Shown here one piece after another: positions 5,833 through 7,400 of a stretch of 7,400 nucleotides of DNA (its first letter is position 1; each line of letters opens with the position of its first letter). The stretch covers positions 1-7,400 of the forward strand of contig JAQUYY010000089.1 of NCBI GenBank assembly GCA_028691575.1, given 5' to 3'. A model generated the notes under the pieces. The model ran no database searches and was not told where the DNA came from. It was given only the letters and a program-made list of their open reading frames with translations. The DNA comes from Candidatus Gastranaerophilales bacterium (GTDB lineage Bacteria; Cyanobacteriota; Vampirovibrionia; Gastranaerophilales; JAQUYY01). The position numbers and the translations under genes are program-made.

Positions 5833-5865
5833 TTCTCATATAGTAGATCTTTATAGAGTGAGAAT
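5832..5865 (+). promoter_or_regulatory. Hairpin adjoining the glycosyltransferase start codon
   Basis: ATTCTCA (5832-5838) is the perfect complement of TGAGAAT (5859-5865), whose last base directly precedes the ATG at 5866. The only Shine-Dalgarno-like core, GAG at 5856-5858, is in the 20-nt loop next to the stem. The fold would hinder ribosome access, and it shares one base with the upstream nested hairpin. Confidence 0.4.
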
Positions 5866-7131
5866 ATGAAATTTATTGCAGCATCAAAATTTTACTATCC
5901 AAGAGCAGGTCTTGAGTCTTATCTGTTCAAATTAAAAGATATTTTAGAAAAAAACGGTCATGTTTTTATTCCTTTTTCAACACGTCATCCAAAGACTGTT
6001 AAAAATCAATATATTGACTATTTTGTGGAATATTTCGATTTGAGCGGAGAAAAAGAATTGAATTTTTTTCAAAAAATAAAAGCTGTTTCTAATATTTTTT
6101 ACAATTTTGAAGCTCAAAAAAATATTTCAAATTTAATCAATAAGGAAAAACCCGACATATTTATTGGATTTGGTTTGCACAGGCACTTATCGCCATCCGT
6201 TTTAGTTGCAGCCAAAAAGCATTCAATACCTGTTATTCATAGATTATCTGATTATGCTTTGATTTGTCCGGCATCTTCATTAATAAAAGGAGATTGTAGC
6301 AATTGCAGTGATTTATTATGCCCTGCAAAAGGTTGTTTTAATGCCATAAAACACGGTTGTGTCAGGCAATCTGCAAAAGATAATAAACTTAAAAAAACTT
6401 CCTTGAAAGCAAGTTTTATTGGTGCTTTAGAGTTATCTTTTCATAAAAATTTAAATTTATATCAAAAAAATGTGGACAAATTTATTGCACCCAGTAATTT
6501 TCTAAAAAATATTATGATAAAAAGCGGTTTTGATGAGAAGAAAATCATTCATGTTCCGACTTTCATTGACCATAACGAATATATCCCGGAGTTTAATTCT
6601 TACGGATACATTGTTTATGCAGGCAGATTGGCTTATGAAAAAGGGTTAAATATTCTTTTAAAATCGATGGAAAAATTAAAAAAAACCAAATTGCTTATTA
6701 TTGGTGATGGTCCGCAAAAACAAGAACTAGAAAAAGAAATCGAACAAAAAAAACTTAAGAATGTTAATTTAGTGGGAAAATTACAAGGCATTGAATTAAA
6801 AAATGCGATAAGAAATTCAATAGCGGTAGTTGTTCCATCAATTTGGTTTGATAATTCACCTAATATAATCATAGAAGCATTTGCCCTTGGAAAACCTGTT
6901 ATAGGTTCAAACATGGGCGGTATACCCGAATATATTGATAATGAAAAAGATGGTTTTATTTATCAACATAATGATGAAAATCAATTATGTGAAAAGATAA
7001 AAGAATTAACATCGAATCCTCTTTTAGCAAGAGAATTTGGTATTAACGGCAGAAATAAAGCCGTTGAAAAATATAACCCCTCTATTCATTATGAAAATAT
7101 TTCAAAAGTAATAAAGGAAGTTAAAAAATGA
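5866..7131 (+). CDS. GT4-family (GT-B fold) glycosyltransferase with a cysteine cluster
   Basis: 421 residues without a signal peptide or membrane segment. The N-terminal half starts as a GT-B acceptor domain (KFIAASKFYYPRAGLESYL, where the usual Gly-Gly loop is Ala-Gly) and carries six cysteines between 134 and 165 (C134, C144, C147, C152, C157, C165). This cluster is found in a subset of GT4 enzymes that begin it with CP. The C-terminal half has the nucleotide-sugar site: YAGRLAYEKG (251-260, with R254 and K259), LLIIGDGPQ (277-285), and the family 1 transferase motif around D329 and E337 in FDNSPNIIIEAFALGKPVI, then GGIPEY. The family usually transfers a sugar from a nucleotide donor to a lipid-linked or polysaccharide acceptor at the inner membrane face. 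Donor and acceptor are unknown. The next gene overlaps its stop by ATGA, so the two are co-translated. The ribosome binding site is weak. Confidence 0.88.
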   Translation: MKFIAASKFYYPRAGLESYLFKLKDILEKNGHVFIPFSTRHPKTVKNQYIDYFVEYFDLSGEKELNFFQKIKAVSNIFYNFEAQKNISNLINKEKPDIFIGFGLHRHLSPSVLVAAKKHSIPVIHRLSDYALICPASSLIKGDCSNCSDLLCPAKGCFNAIKHGCVRQSAKDNKLKKTSLKASFIGALELSFHKNLNLYQKNVDKFIAPSNFLKNIMIKSGFDEKKIIHVPTFIDHNEYIPEFNSYGYIVYAGRLAYEKGLNILLKSMEKLKKTKLLIIGDGPQKQELEKEIEQKKLKNVNLVGKLQGIELKNAIRNSIAVVVPSIWFDNSPNIIIEAFALGKPVIGSNMGGIPEYIDNEKDGFIYQHNDENQLCEKIKELTSNPLLAREFGINGRNKAVEKYNPSIHYENISKVIKEVKK

Positions 7132-7400
7132 AAATAGCCGTTATTGGAACAAGAGGAATACCTGCAACATTTGGAGGAATTGAAAAACACTGCGAGTTTA
7201 TTTATTCAAAACTTGCACAAATGGGGCATTTAATTACAATATACGCAAGAAAAGGTTATGTAGACAGCAATACAGATTTTCATAAAGGAATAAAAATTAA
7301 ACCCTTAAAAACTTTTAAAAATAAACACTTGGAAGCATCTTTTCATACTTTTTGGGCGCTATTGCATGCCATTTTCTCAGATGCAGATATAATTCATTTT
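7128..7400 (+). CDS. Second GT4-type glycosyltransferase, N-terminal part (runs off the right edge)
   Basis: 91 codons are open to the window edge. The start MKIAVIGTRGIPATFGGIEK contains the Gly-rich GTRGIPAxxGGxE loop typical of GT4 enzymes annotated as DUF1972/rhamnosyltransferase-like, followed by the HxxxIYSKLAQMGHLITIYAR helix-strand and, near residue 85, SDADIIHF, the usual strand before the acceptor-domain loop. The catalytic C-terminal half is outside the window. AAAGGAAG (7113-7120), 7 nt before the ATG, is a good ribosome binding site lying inside the previous gene, and the ATGA overlap implies translational coupling. Together with its neighbour it points to a surface-polysaccharide cluster continuing to the right; the sugar is unknown. 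Confidence 0.85.
   Translation, partial: MKIAVIGTRGIPATFGGIEKHCEFIYSKLAQMGHLITIYARKGYVDSNTDFHKGIKIKPLKTFKNKHLEASFHTFWALLHAIFSDADIIHF

Larger units (their letters stand above)
5477..5865. other. 389-bp divergent intergenic region between gap and the glycosyltransferase operon
   Basis: No plausible gene is seen here. From left to right it holds the gap ribosome binding site and promoter, a 16-bp palindrome (5587-5602), a 10-bp palindrome AGAACGTTCT (5663-5672), a long-spaced 11-bp inverted repeat (5713-5766), a nested hairpin (5770-5832) and a hairpin touching the glycosyltransferase start (5832-5865). No convincing -35/-10 pair for the rightward operon stands out; the region 5590-5700 is the likely place. 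Confidence 0.6.

Overview
The window is AT-rich, with many A/T homopolymers between genes, and carries bacterial housekeeping, signalling and envelope genes. The low GC, a CHASE2 sensor protein, a GAPDH whose core motifs resemble the cyanobacterial/chloroplast Gap2 type, and a glycosyltransferase beginning with a GTRGIPATFGG motif would all fit a non-photosynthetic cyanobacterial relative (Gastranaerophilales/Melainabacteria-like). That placement is inference, and a low-GC Firmicute cannot be excluded from this sequence alone.

Layout, left to right. (1) Positions 1-596, minus strand: the N-terminal 198 codons of a CHASE2-domain sensor that leaves the window at its C-terminal side. A near-consensus promoter lies so close to its ATG that the mRNA would be leaderless or nearly so. 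(2) 597-936: a gap between divergent genes, holding that promoter, one hairpin and a strong ribosome binding site for the next gene. (3) 937-3753, plus strand: a likely two-gene operon, a divergent PiT-like (phosphate permease superfamily) membrane protein followed 9 nt later by mutL, which encodes an endonuclease-type mismatch-repair protein. (4) 3856-4251, plus strand: a stand-alone response-regulator receiver. (5) 4252-4463: the convergent junction, with a perfect 16-bp bidirectional terminator and then two imperfect tandem palindromic repeat units that run up to the gap stop codon. (6) 4463-5476, minus strand: gap (type I GAPDH), with a good promoter 40 nt upstream. (7) 5477-5865: a 389-bp divergent intergenic region rich in inverted repeats. 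(8) 5866-7400, plus strand: two overlapping (ATGA) GT4-type glycosyltransferase genes, the second cut by the window edge, probably the start of a surface-polysaccharide cluster that continues to the right.

The genes do not form one pathway. They are a patchwork of short transcription units: DNA repair coupled to a transporter, two separate signalling proteins, central carbon metabolism, and polysaccharide synthesis. I found no transposase, CRISPR array, tRNA or rRNA. The least explained DNA is non-coding: the tandem palindromic units after gap and the nested hairpins in front of the glycosyltransferase operon.
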